From Glaesserella sp041817755 (GTDB lineage Bacteria > Pseudomonadota > Gammaproteobacteria > Enterobacterales > Pasteurellaceae), in assembly GCF_041817755.1 (NCBI RefSeq), contig NZ_JBGYBX010000029.1:1-17679 (forward strand): a stretch of 17,679 nucleotides of DNA, in the 5' to 3' direction. This document shows positions 6,584 through 14,020 of the stretch, piece after piece. The translations under genes were made by a program, and so were the position numbers. Under the pieces are notes generated by a model. It did no database searches, was not told the origin of the DNA, and saw nothing but the letters and a program-made list of their open reading frames with translations. Every line of letters starts with the position of its first letter. The first letter of the stretch is position 1.

Positions 6584-8269
6584 ATGTCATTGAAAAAAAT
6601 AACCTTAGCTAGTTTGATTCTTTTAGGCTTAACGGCATGTGGAAGTAGTGGTGGCGGTTCAGCAACTTCTGCCAATCAAAATACTTCACAAACTACGGAA
6701 CAACAGACTCAAATAGAAAAAGAGCGTTTAGCAAAAGAAGAAGCCGAACGTTTAGCTGCGGAAAAATCTAAAGAAGCAGAAGCAGCTTCCTCACAATCAG
6801 CATTAACTACAGAAGAATTAGCTCGTTTAAGTAAAGAAAAAGCAGAGGCAGAAAAATTAGCTGCAGAAGCTCAAGCTAAGGCAGAACAGGCTCTAAAAGA
6901 AAAAGCAGAAGCAGAAAAATTATCAGCGGCTGCAAAAACTCAATTAGATAATGCAATAAAAAATAAAACCGTTGCAGAAAAAGCTGCTGCTGATGCTAAA
7001 GTCGCTCTTGATAATGCAGTGAAAGCAAAAGCTGAAGCGGAAAGTTTAACTGCTCAAGCTATCGAAGCTAAAAAACAAGCTGATGAAACATTAAAAACTA
7101 TACAAGAACAAATTCCAGCAGCAAATAGCGAAATAGAAAAAGCTCTTGCTGCACAAGAACAAGCAAATAGGAATTTAAAAGAAGCCCAAGCTCAATTAGC
7201 TCAGGCAACAGCCGATAAAGACGCAGCTATCCGAGCTGCAGCAGAAGCTAAAGCCAAACTTGCTGATGCCAATAAACAAAAAGAAGAGGCTTTGCGTTTG
7301 GTTACCGAAGCAAATGACGCTAAGAAAGCCGCAGAAGCAGAAAAAGATAATGCGATAAAATTAGCTCAAGATGCTAAAATTGCTGCAGAACAAGCAAAAT
7401 CTGAAGCGGACGCTGCAAAGCAAGAAGCGGAACGCCTTGCAAAAGAAGCTCAAGAAGCAAAAATTAAAGCAGAGGAGGAACGTTTAGCAGCTGAAAAAGC
7501 TCGTCAAGAAAAATTAGCAAGTTTTACTGCGATTGCAAAACAAGCTGGTTTAACTGATGAAGAGGCTGCTCAGGTAGCACAAGATAATCTTAATGGAACA
7601 CTAGAACAGTTACCTAAAGCAATAGAAGTTTTCAAAGCTAAAAAGATTGCAGAAGAGCAAGCTCGATTACAAAGGGAAATTGATAGTGCAAAAGGATTTT
7701 CTGAAGATGCTTATCAGCAAGGGTTTAACCATTTAAACTATTCTGCCTCATCATCTGCTAGCAATAGTTGTGTAAATTTTGTATGTACAAGCTGGAATGG
7801 TACAACAACCACAGGTGAAACGCTCTACAATCAAAAATATTCTGTCGTTTCAGGGGACTATAGTGCAAGACAAGGAAGATTAAACGGTTCTTGGATTGAT
7901 GAATCTTCATTTAGTAATATTCAAATTAAAGGCTTGAAAACTCAAGAAAATGCAGTTCCAAACGAAGGCTCTGCAATTTACTTAGGTAAAGCCTTTAAAG
8001 GTCAAACTGCCGGTGAACTTACTTATAATGTTAATTTTGCAACCCGTATAGGCTCAGGCTCTATATCTGGGTTACCAGTTGGTCAAGTAACTCTTGGTGA
8101 GGCAAATATTAATGGAACAGCTCTTTCAGGCGAAGCGACTGCTGGAAATGGTGGTGGTTACAGTTTGGAGTTCTTTGGACCTAAGGCAGAAGAAGTCGGT
8201 GGAACAATGTACTTAGGTGCTGATGATATGTACGGCTTATCAGGCACTCGCGGCGAAATCCAAAAATAA
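6584..8269 (+). CDS. Surface lipoprotein: long coiled-coil stalk and TbpB-like beta-barrel
   Basis: A 561-residue predicted lipoprotein. The N-terminus is a classic lipoprotein signal ending in the lipobox LTAC (Cys19), with a flexible GSSGGGSATS linker. Residues about 41-370 are extremely rich in Ala, Glu, Lys and Gln with almost no Gly, Pro or aromatic residues, a long helical coiled coil (an unbroken helix of this size would be near 50 nm). Residues about 380-561 change to a Ser/Gly/Thr-rich beta domain with two close cysteines (396 and 401) and the closing signature GGYSLEFFGPKAEEVGGTMY followed by LSGTRGEI, as in TbpB-type barrels recognised by Slam translocators. GGAG at 6574-6577, six bases from the ATG at 6584, decides the start over the TTG at 6572. 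The next gene encodes a Slam protein. Ligand and function are unknown; adhesion or nutrient capture are possibilities. Confidence 0.88.
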   Translation: MSLKKITLASLILLGLTACGSSGGGSATSANQNTSQTTEQQTQIEKERLAKEEAERLAAEKSKEAEAASSQSALTTEELARLSKEKAEAEKLAAEAQAKAEQALKEKAEAEKLSAAAKTQLDNAIKNKTVAEKAAADAKVALDNAVKAKAEAESLTAQAIEAKKQADETLKTIQEQIPAANSEIEKALAAQEQANRNLKEAQAQLAQATADKDAAIRAAAEAKAKLADANKQKEEALRLVTEANDAKKAAEAEKDNAIKLAQDAKIAAEQAKSEADAAKQEAERLAKEAQEAKIKAEEERLAAEKARQEKLASFTAIAKQAGLTDEEAAQVAQDNLNGTLEQLPKAIEVFKAKKIAEEQARLQREIDSAKGFSEDAYQQGFNHLNYSASSSASNSCVNFVCTSWNGTTTTGETLYNQKYSVVSGDYSARQGRLNGSWIDESSFSNIQIKGLKTQENAVPNEGSAIYLGKAFKGQTAGELTYNVNFATRIGSGSISGLPVGQVTLGEANINGTALSGEATAGNGGGYSLEFFGPKAEEVGGTMYLGADDMYGLSGTRGEIQK

Positions 8270-8284
8270 TTTGGCAGTTCTCTT

Positions 8285-8353
8285 GTAGGGGCGGACCGAT
8301 GTGTCCGCCCATTTCATCAATTTGCGGGCAAACACCTCGCCCACCTTGCTACA
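8285..8353. repeat. REP/MITE-like palindromic element
   Basis: GGGCGGAC (8289-8296) pairs perfectly with GTCCGCCC (8303-8310) around a six-base loop. The surrounding TGTAGGGG...CCGCCC, then GCGGGCAAACACCTCGCCC and CTACA, resemble a dispersed intergenic palindrome family seen in several bacterial genomes. There is no T run, so it is not a normal intrinsic terminator. It fills most of the gap between the surface-lipoprotein stop and the Slam start. Family membership is from memory; only the hairpin is directly seen. Confidence 0.55.
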
Positions 8354-8361
8354 TTGCCTAT

Positions 8362-9774
8362 ATGAAATCATCTCAACTCCCTTTTACTCTTTTATTTGCA
8401 ATCCCTATGCTTTGGGCAAATCCTTTTGCTGAGCCTGTGAGCTTTGAACGGTTGTCGCAAGCGGTCGGTTTTGAGCAGAAATTTGCAAAAAAATCGGCGG
8501 ATCTGACCGCTTCCCCAAAAGCCGCTTTGCCATTGACGGATCCGCAAAGCCTTGAAGCTCAAATAAACCAAGCGATTATCAAACAACAGTGGCAGAGTTT
8601 ACCAGCATTGTTACAGGCTTATCAGCAACAATCTCATTATGATATAACTCTTGTTCATTATGCTTTAGGAGCGTTTTATTATGGGCAGCAGCGTTATCCT
8701 GAGGCGATTCAACATTATCAAGCGGTTTTAGCGCAACAGCCAACATTGGCTTACCCTCGTTTTGATTTAGGGGTAATACTTTACGAAAATCAACAATACC
8801 GTCAAGCCACTGAACAACTTACAATGGCGAAGGCGAATTTAGCACCGTCAATGCAACAGCTGACTGAACGCTATTTGGCAAGAATGGCGGAAGATCAAAG
8901 TTGGCAACCGGATTTCAGCCTACAATATGTGCGTACTGATAATGTAAATAATGCGTCATCTTCGCCTGTGGTGAATATAAACGGACGGCAATTTGTTAAA
9001 GATCAAGCCTCCTTACCGCAATCAGCGGAAGGTTTTCGCTATGGTATCGGCGTGTCAAAATCCCATAACTTAACGGGTAATCACTACCTTAACGGTTCGG
9101 TTCATTACAGCGGTGTTTACTACTGGGATAATCAGGATTACAGCGAACAATCGCTCCGTTTTAGCTTGGGCTATCAATATCGTAATGCCAAAATGGGCTT
9201 GGGGATTACACCTTTTATTGAACAAAATTGGTTGGGTAGCCCACGTTATAGCAGACAATTCGGTGCAACCTTACACGTTTATCGCTACTTAACACCAAAA
9301 TGGATTGCCTTCTCTCGTTTAACGCATAGTCAAAAACGTTATCACGACGGTTTAACTGCAAGCCGTTATGACGGTTTTCAAAACAGCGGTGCTTTGACAT
9401 TACGTTGGCAAGCGGTCAGATCTTGGCAAATTTTTGCAAGTATTGAAGCCAATCGAGAGCAAACTAAAGAAAAAGCCTCTTCTTCTCATAAATTGGGTGG
9501 AACGCTTGGCATCATTTACCGTTGGAAAAATTGGGGCAGCGAACTCAGCGGAGGCTACGCTAAACGCCATTTTGAAGGAAAACATTACCTTTACGGCTAT
9601 AAACGTGTCGATAACGAATATCGGGCGAATTGGTCATTGTGGAATGAGCAATGGACATGGAAAGGGTTAATGCCGAAACTGAATTTGAGTTATGTGAAAA
9701 TTCGAAGCAATATGTCTGATTTTTATTCGAGAAAAAATGGAGAATGGTTTCTGACGGTGGAAAAACGGTTTTAG
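8362..9774 (+). CDS. slam: Slam-family outer-membrane translocator (DUF560)
   Basis: A 470-residue protein of the surface lipoprotein assembly modulator family, which moves lipoproteins and related cargo across the outer membrane. A signal peptide ends near WA-NPFAEP (residues 18-20). Residues about 95-165 form TPR-like helices (YALGAFYYGQQRYPEAIQHY and YPRFDLGVILYENQQYRQA). From about 182 to the end the sequence alternates as in a 14-strand barrel, with family signatures NVNNASSSP, HYSGVYYWDN and the C-terminal SNMSDFYSRKNGEWFLTVEK ending in Phe, as expected for Bam-inserted barrels. The ATG at 8362 precedes the signal peptide; the upstream in-frame ATG at 8299 lies inside a palindrome and is rejected. 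No good Shine-Dalgarno is visible. Its stop overlaps the convergent fthC stop. The gene just upstream is its likely cargo. Confidence 0.92.
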   Translation: MKSSQLPFTLLFAIPMLWANPFAEPVSFERLSQAVGFEQKFAKKSADLTASPKAALPLTDPQSLEAQINQAIIKQQWQSLPALLQAYQQQSHYDITLVHYALGAFYYGQQRYPEAIQHYQAVLAQQPTLAYPRFDLGVILYENQQYRQATEQLTMAKANLAPSMQQLTERYLARMAEDQSWQPDFSLQYVRTDNVNNASSSPVVNINGRQFVKDQASLPQSAEGFRYGIGVSKSHNLTGNHYLNGSVHYSGVYYWDNQDYSEQSLRFSLGYQYRNAKMGLGITPFIEQNWLGSPRYSRQFGATLHVYRYLTPKWIAFSRLTHSQKRYHDGLTASRYDGFQNSGALTLRWQAVRSWQIFASIEANREQTKEKASSSHKLGGTLGIIYRWKNWGSELSGGYAKRHFEGKHYLYGYKRVDNEYRANWSLWNEQWTWKGLMPKLNLSYVKIRSNMSDFYSRKNGEWFLTVEKRF

Positions 9775-10358
9775 GCGTGATTTCCTACCACCACATAATC
9801 TAACGGCTCATCCCAACCCTCCAACGGCAAACGTTCCAACTGCTGACATTGATGGGCTAATCCAACGCTGATTAACTGTTTGGCTTGAGAAAGGGTGCGG
9901 TCGTAAAAGCCGCCGCCCATACCAAGCCGATTGCCTTGTTTGTCGCAGGCAACCAGTGGGACGAAGATCATTTCTAATTCATTGAGTGGCAATACATTTC
10001 GGACATCTAATTTCGGCTGCAAGATCCCAAAACGATTTCGCTCTAGCTGTGCTTCCCCTTGATATTGGAGAAAAAGCAGTTGATTGGCTGAAAATGGATG
10101 AAGTACAGGCAGATAGATTTTTTTGCCTTGTTCGATAAGTCTATCCATTAATGCAAGCGGTGAGATTTCGCCATTAAACGGCAAATAAAAAGCAATATGT
10201 TGAGCAGAATAACGTTCAATGAGTGCTAATGATTTTGGGATAATATCTTGTGCTGCAAAGGCTTGTTCATCAGCGGTTAAGGCTAGACGTTTGGCTCGCA
10301 TCTGTTTGCGAAGTCGGTTGCGTTGCTCACTTATGGAGCGTGGGGAAATATCATTCAT
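9771..10358 (-). CDS. fthC: 5-formyltetrahydrofolate cyclo-ligase
   Basis: A 195-residue enzyme (YgfA family) that converts 5-formyltetrahydrofolate to 5,10-methenyltetrahydrofolate with ATP, keeping the folate pool usable. It has the phosphate-binding GMGGGFYDR (146-154), YLPVLHP, and KLDVRNVLPL, all family hallmarks. The start is placed at 10358: longer in-frame starts lie within 6S RNA and are not credible. The 6S RNA ends almost at this ATG and no Shine-Dalgarno is seen, so the mRNA is probably the ssrS-ygfA readthrough transcript known from E. coli. A start at Met20 is also possible, since the E. coli protein begins near there. The gene is convergent with the Slam gene, overlapping by four bases. 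Confidence 0.93.
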   Translation of the reverse strand: MNDISPRSISEQRNRLRKQMRAKRLALTADEQAFAAQDIIPKSLALIERYSAQHIAFYLPFNGEISPLALMDRLIEQGKKIYLPVLHPFSANQLLFLQYQGEAQLERNRFGILQPKLDVRNVLPLNELEMIFVPLVACDKQGNRLGMGGGFYDRTLSQAKQLISVGLAHQCQQLERLPLEGWDEPLDYVVVGNHA

Positions 10359-10364
10359 AAAAAA

Positions 10365-10546
10365 GACCCGAAGTGCCGTCATCAGTTGTGGTCCTTGAAC
10401 CAGACGGTTCAAGGGAGTCGAACATTATCGTTTTTAGGCTTCTCGTAAACGAGCCTGCTCACCAACAATATAAGAGCTCAACTCAAAGTGTTTTAAATAT
10501 CGGCTCAGGGACGTAACTCACAACGCACACCTCAGGCAAAGAGAAT
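10365..10546 (-). ncRNA. ssrS: 6S RNA
   Basis: 6S RNA mimics an open promoter and sequesters sigma70 RNA polymerase in stationary phase. The minus strand carries the conserved blocks in order: CCCTGAGCCGATATTT, TTGGTGAGCA, GCTCG...CGAGAAGCCT, and the stem CCTTGAACC...GGTTCAAGG, near-identical to E. coli 6S. Terminal pairing of CCTGAGGTGTGC (5' side) with GGCACTTCGGG (3' side) gives the expected closed ends and about 182 nt, close to E. coli's 184. Exact ends are approximate. It lies between zapA and fthC as in E. coli (zapA-ssrS-ygfA), which independently supports the call. Confidence 0.93.
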
Positions 10547-10606
10547 ACTAACGGAATTTGCTGATTTTTCCTAGTGTTCAGATCAAGAAAATCACAGAAA
10601 TTCGCT

Positions 10607-10936
10607 TTATTCGTTATTTTCTTGACCAATGGAAACATCACCCGCACCGCTGGACTGGAATTTGGCTAGTGATTTGTCCAGCTGCTGAACGCATGCCATT
10701 AATACATCTTTATTTTCCGCATTTTTACGCTGTTCTTGTTCCAATTCGTAGTTTAAATTCAGTGCGACAATCGAAAGCACTTTTTCCAGCTGGATAATAC
10801 CGGATTGCTCTTTTAATACCGCAACGCGCTCTTCCAAACGTTGTGCAGACGCCAGCAGATGCTCTTGTTGCTCCGGCGGGCAATATAAACGAAGCACCTG
10901 TCCAAAAAGGGATAATTCAATATTATTCTTTGACAT
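10607..10936 (-). CDS. zapA: Cell division protein ZapA
   Basis: A 109-residue protein that bundles FtsZ filaments at the division ring. It opens MSKNNIELSLFGQVLRLYCP, the ZapA globular domain, and continues into a C-terminal coiled coil (IIQLEKVLSIVALNLNYELE and onward). The ATG at 10936 fits the family length and follows AGGA by about ten bases; the frame extends upstream to 11089 but that region is the divergent promoter of ygfB. Order zapA-6S RNA-fthC is conserved with E. coli. Confidence 0.95.
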   Translation of the reverse strand: MSKNNIELSLFGQVLRLYCPPEQQEHLLASAQRLEERVAVLKEQSGIIQLEKVLSIVALNLNYELEQEQRKNAENKDVLMACVQQLDKSLAKFQSSGAGDVSIGQENNE

Positions 10937-11011
10937 TGTCGGGAAATCCTCACGAACACAAAAAATTTTTGCTATTATGCCATCCTTTGAATAAATCACA
11001 AAGAATAGGCT

Positions 11012-11560
11012 ATGGCTATTTTTCACGCAAACGAATTTAAACAGCTGATTACTCAGCTTCAAATTGATTATTCTCCGGCAGAATTTCACGGCTTTTTAAG
11101 CGGATTAATTGCCGGTGGTATCCAAGACGATTCTTGGCAAACACTGACCTTCCAATTTACCAATGACGGACACGCCTTTTCTCAAGCACCGTTACATGCG
11201 TTGACTGAATGCTATCGGCAATTATCTGACGGATTTGATGAGGCAAATACGTTTTTTACGTTGTGGTTGCCGCAAAAAGAAGACGGCTTCGCTTTAGCTG
11301 ATGCGATTGCCGAGTGGACCGGGCACTTTTTGTTAGGCTTAGGCTTGGCGCAGCCCACTTTGCAAAAGGAAACCGATGATGTCGGTGAGGCGATCGACGA
11401 TTTGGACGAGATCGCCAAATTAGGTTATGACGAAGAGGAAAACGCGGACGAACTATTGAAAGCAGGGGAAGAAGTGGTGGAGTATCTTCGCGTGGTTTCC
11501 CTCTTTTTACACAGCCACTTTTCGGCACCGAAAATGCGTGAAAAACCGCAATTACATTAA
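11012..11560 (+). CDS. ygfB: UPF0149/YgfB family protein
   Basis: A 182-residue, acidic, cytoplasmic protein of the YgfB (UPF0149) family. It shows the family N-terminus SPAEFHGFLSGLIAGG, the central WTGHFLLGLGLAQP, and the C-terminal AGEEVVEYLRVVSLFLHSHF. The biochemical role is unsettled in most species. It is divergent from zapA with a gap of 75 bases containing TATTAT (10973-10978) as a plausible -10 box. The E. coli homologue has the same divergent position beside zapA. The terminator at 11563-11587 follows its stop directly. Confidence 0.93.
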   Translation: MAIFHANEFKQLITQLQIDYSPAEFHGFLSGLIAGGIQDDSWQTLTFQFTNDGHAFSQAPLHALTECYRQLSDGFDEANTFFTLWLPQKEDGFALADAIAEWTGHFLLGLGLAQPTLQKETDDVGEAIDDLDEIAKLGYDEEENADELLKAGEEVVEYLRVVSLFLHSHFSAPKMREKPQLH

Positions 11561-11562
11561 TG

Positions 11563-11587
11563 AAAAGGTGCGTATTACGCACCTTTT
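11563..11587. terminator. Bidirectional terminator between ygfB and nrdD
   Basis: AAAAGGTGCGT (11563-11573) pairs perfectly with ACGCACCTTTT (11577-11587) around a three-base loop. With A and T tracts on both sides it can end ygfB (plus) and nrdD (minus), which converge here. Confidence 0.9.
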
Positions 11588-11592
11588 CCGGT

Positions 11593-13374
11593 TTAAGCGG
11601 CTCTGCGGTGATAGTGACGCAACGCATGTTCTTTTTGACGGGGAGAGCTGAAGGCGGAAATGCGTTTCAAATAACCGATTACCCTCGTGCCGTAATCAAT
11701 ATTTGTTGAATGACAACAACTGCAATGTTTCAGCGTGCGTTTGTCGATATGTTTGCAATCGTTACAAATCGTGATTTTGACATTGACGCAAAAATAGTGA
11801 CAGCCCGTTTTGGCGGCAATGTCGAGCAATGAACGATATCCTTCTACGCTTAACGCCTCATCCAAATTTAAATGCAAGGCGGAACCGCCGTCCAGCCATT
11901 GCACCAGTTCTTTTCCGTGCAGTAAGAATTTGTCGAGGGCGTTCGTCTCTGCATCTTCGACCACGTAAAAATAGGAATTATAGCAATCGCGCGGAACGAC
12001 ATAGCCGTCTGCTTTATCCCATTTGGCATTTTTCACCCCGAGATTTTCAGCCGGCACGAACTCGGTATTGAACTTTACGCCGTATTCTTTACAAGCGGTC
12101 TGATTTGCCGAATAAATTGCAAATAAACGTTGGCTGACAAAATCAACATATTCCGGATTGTAGCCGACTTTAATACCGTGAAATTCGGCGGCTTCCGCCA
12201 TACCGTTAATGCCGATGGTCAAAAATTGTTTATCCAGCGAGATAAACCCGGCGTCATACACGGGCAACATTCCCGCCTGCAAATAATCTTCCATCAATTT
12301 ACGGTATGCATATTGATATTGATGGATTTTACCGACTTCCGTAGTGAGATCCCGTCCGTCTTGTTCCAAGCGGTTCATATTCAGGGTAATCACATTGATA
12401 GAACCCGTTGCAATGCCGCCTGCACCGAGGGAATATGAAAAGGTGTGGTCGGCGATTTCGTTACGCAAACGACAGCATGATGCCAGCGAGTCCGGGTTAT
12501 CCGATTGGTAAATAAAAAATGCATTGCCTTCGGATAATTCTTTTGCCATGGTATCGGCAAACGCATCATCTTTACATTTGCCGTTTTCGGTCAGCATGGC
12601 GGCGGTGACCACCGGGAAGGTCAGAATGGCTTTTGTCCGTTCACGGTTAAACCATTGCATGAAGACATTTTGTAAGGCGGCGGTGGTTTCCCAGTTCGGT
12701 GCCGTCATATCCGGAAAAACAAAGCTGCCGAACATGGCTTCAAAATAATAACGATCAAAAACGGAAATATTCCAAAAGACACTTTGGTAACCACGTGCGG
12801 CGGCAGGTTGGTTGAGGCTGTAAACGACTTGCTGCAGATGGTTTTCGACGTCGTGGCGGTGGGTTTGGAGATAATTATCGCCGAAGTCTTCACGGGCAAA
12901 GTAGTCGAAGTAGGTTAAAAATTCTACCGTAGCAACCGCACCGGCAAATTGCGAGCTAATCGCAAACACCAGATTAATAAATGAGCCGCAAAACGATGCC
13001 AAGTGCTTTGGTGCTTGGGATTCGCCACCGAGTTTGGATAAGCCGTCATGTAAAAAAGGGTAGAGCGTGACGGAAACGCAATAAGGCTTGAGGCTGGTTT
13101 CGTCATGGACGTAAATCTCATGCGCTTCAATTTGGCGTAGATATTCTTGAGCCAGTTCTTCGTTGAAGATCTCGGCAATTTTTCGACTGACTTTGGCTCG
13201 ATTTACCTGTACGAAGAAATCTTTCATGAGTTCGTTTTCCATGGTGGCAATGTTTTTTTGACTGACATTGGCATTGGCATCCATTTTGGAACCGTCGGCG
13301 GCATTATTGGCTTGAATGTAGTGTTCGATGAAATCCAGTTTGCCGTTGAGTTGCTCGGTATTGAGTCTAATCAT
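11593..13374 (-). CDS. nrdD: Anaerobic (class III) ribonucleoside-triphosphate reductase, short form
   Basis: A 593-residue glycyl-radical enzyme that makes deoxynucleotides without oxygen. Near the C-terminus are the zinc-site cysteines CNDC (537-540) and HCSCC (551-554) and the radical motif RVIGYL, whose Gly567 should carry the radical. Upstream are ARGYQSVFWNISVFD and cysteines at 99, 129 and the pair 300-301 (SLASCCRLRNE), candidates for the thiyl-radical and reductant positions. The N-terminal ATP-cone of E. coli NrdD (712 residues) is missing, so overall activity should not be switched off by dATP in the usual way; it resembles NrdD2/NrdD3-like groups rather than the E. coli type, although the subclass is uncertain. 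The ATG at 13374 overlaps the nrdG stop (ATGA), so the two are translated together. The gene order is the reverse of E. coli nrdDG. Confidence 0.92.
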   Translation of the reverse strand: MIRLNTEQLNGKLDFIEHYIQANNAADGSKMDANANVSQKNIATMENELMKDFFVQVNRAKVSRKIAEIFNEELAQEYLRQIEAHEIYVHDETSLKPYCVSVTLYPFLHDGLSKLGGESQAPKHLASFCGSFINLVFAISSQFAGAVATVEFLTYFDYFAREDFGDNYLQTHRHDVENHLQQVVYSLNQPAAARGYQSVFWNISVFDRYYFEAMFGSFVFPDMTAPNWETTAALQNVFMQWFNRERTKAILTFPVVTAAMLTENGKCKDDAFADTMAKELSEGNAFFIYQSDNPDSLASCCRLRNEIADHTFSYSLGAGGIATGSINVITLNMNRLEQDGRDLTTEVGKIHQYQYAYRKLMEDYLQAGMLPVYDAGFISLDKQFLTIGINGMAEAAEFHGIKVGYNPEYVDFVSQRLFAIYSANQTACKEYGVKFNTEFVPAENLGVKNAKWDKADGYVVPRDCYNSYFYVVEDAETNALDKFLLHGKELVQWLDGGSALHLNLDEALSVEGYRSLLDIAAKTGCHYFCVNVKITICNDCKHIDKRTLKHCSCCHSTNIDYGTRVIGYLKRISAFSSPRQKEHALRHYHRRAA

Positions 13375-13844
13375 GATGGTATTTCCTTCAGAAAAAGCGG
13401 GTTTAAGTTTTCCCCTGTGCGTAAATTGATAAAACGTTGATTCGTGGTCGGGCTGTTCAGACCTCCTCGTTCGGCAATCCATCTGCCAGTTTTGAGATAG
13501 GTCAACTCGGTAAGCAGCGACGGGGCTAGTTCATGCTGTTCCAAACCAGTATAAAGACAAGTGCTAAGCCCTTGCCGGCGAGCCACTCGTAACAGTTTCA
13601 ACAGGGATTCAGGCAGCCATTCTCCGCCCATAAACAGCACGCAGCTGATTAATCCTTGGTAGCGGTTCAATTGTTCGGCAAGGTATTCTTCGGACAATAC
13701 CGCTCCGCTGCCGACCTTCCAACTGTCGGCACTGTGACAGCCTTTACAGCCGAGCGGGCAGCCGGTGATAAGAAACGCCAGCGCAGTTTCGTTCGGCACT
13801 TCTTGCCAAACCACTTGCATAGAACAAAATCTCAGTTGTTGCAT
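13371..13844 (-). CDS. nrdG: Anaerobic ribonucleotide reductase activating protein (radical SAM)
   Basis: A 157-residue radical-SAM activase that uses S-adenosylmethionine to generate the glycyl radical on NrdD. The iron-sulphur cluster motif CPLGCKGC (Cys29, 33, 36; CX3CX2C) is intact, followed by HSADSW, and LFMGGEWLPESLL represents the glycine-rich SAM-binding strand. It is the first gene of an operon with nrdD, overlapping by four bases. The first ATG (13844) is kept, but Met9 at 13820 is a possible alternative because neither has a strong Shine-Dalgarno. Upstream lie a perfect FNR site and two NrdR boxes. Confidence 0.93.
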   Translation of the reverse strand: MQQLRFCSMQVVWQEVPNETALAFLITGCPLGCKGCHSADSWKVGSGAVLSEEYLAEQLNRYQGLISCVLFMGGEWLPESLLKLLRVARRQGLSTCLYTGLEQHELAPSLLTELTYLKTGRWIAERGGLNSPTTNQRFINLRTGENLNPLFLKEIPS

Positions 13845-13851
13845 ACCATAA

Positions 13852-13899
13852 CCACTATATGTTGTGTTTTTGTTTTAACCAAAACACAATATGTAGTAG
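13852..13899. promoter_or_regulatory. Two NrdR boxes upstream of nrdG
   Basis: CCACTATATGTTGTGT (13852-13867) matches the 16-base NrdR consensus (ACACWATATATWGTGT) at 14 positions, and ACACAATATGTAGTAG (13884-13899) matches at 13. Their starts are exactly 32 bases apart, three helical turns, the usual geometry for NrdR binding. The distal box overlaps the predicted start site, so binding would repress nrdGD when dATP is abundant. Confidence 0.82.
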
Positions 13900-13939
13900 T
13901 TTATAAAGTTTATGGCAGAATAAAATTGATAAAAATCAA
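13900..13939 (-). promoter_or_regulatory. FNR site and -10 box of nrdGD
   Basis: TTGATAAAAATCAA at 13926-13939 is a perfect FNR palindrome (TTGAT-N4-ATCAA). On the minus strand TATAAA (13900-13905) is a -10 box; the start near 13893 would place FNR centred about 40 bases upstream, the class II activator position. This predicts anaerobic induction of nrdGD. Confidence 0.8.
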
Positions 13940-13953
13940 AGTTGCTCCAATCC

Positions 13954-13981
13954 CTTTAGCCGTTAACGCAACAGGCTAAAG
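13954..13981. other. Hairpin between pabA and nrdGD control region
   Basis: CTTTAGCC (13954-13961) pairs with GGCTAAAG (13974-13981) around a 12-base loop. It follows the pabA stop on the minus strand, but no T run follows, so it is at best a weak terminator; it separates pabA transcription from the nrdGD promoter. Confidence 0.45.
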
Positions 13982-14020
13982 AAATCAAGAGGATAGAGGT
14001 TTGTAAAGTTTTATGACAGG

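Noticed and set aside
8299..8361. Upstream in-frame ATG for the Slam gene
   Set aside because: It falls in the loop of a palindrome, and would place 21 odd residues before a proper signal peptide.
10359..10412. Longer N-terminus for fthC
   Set aside because: It would be encoded inside the 3' arm of 6S RNA and has no family similarity.
10937..11089. Longer N-terminus for zapA
   Set aside because: It runs through the divergent promoter into ygfB; ZapA proteins begin at the chosen methionine.
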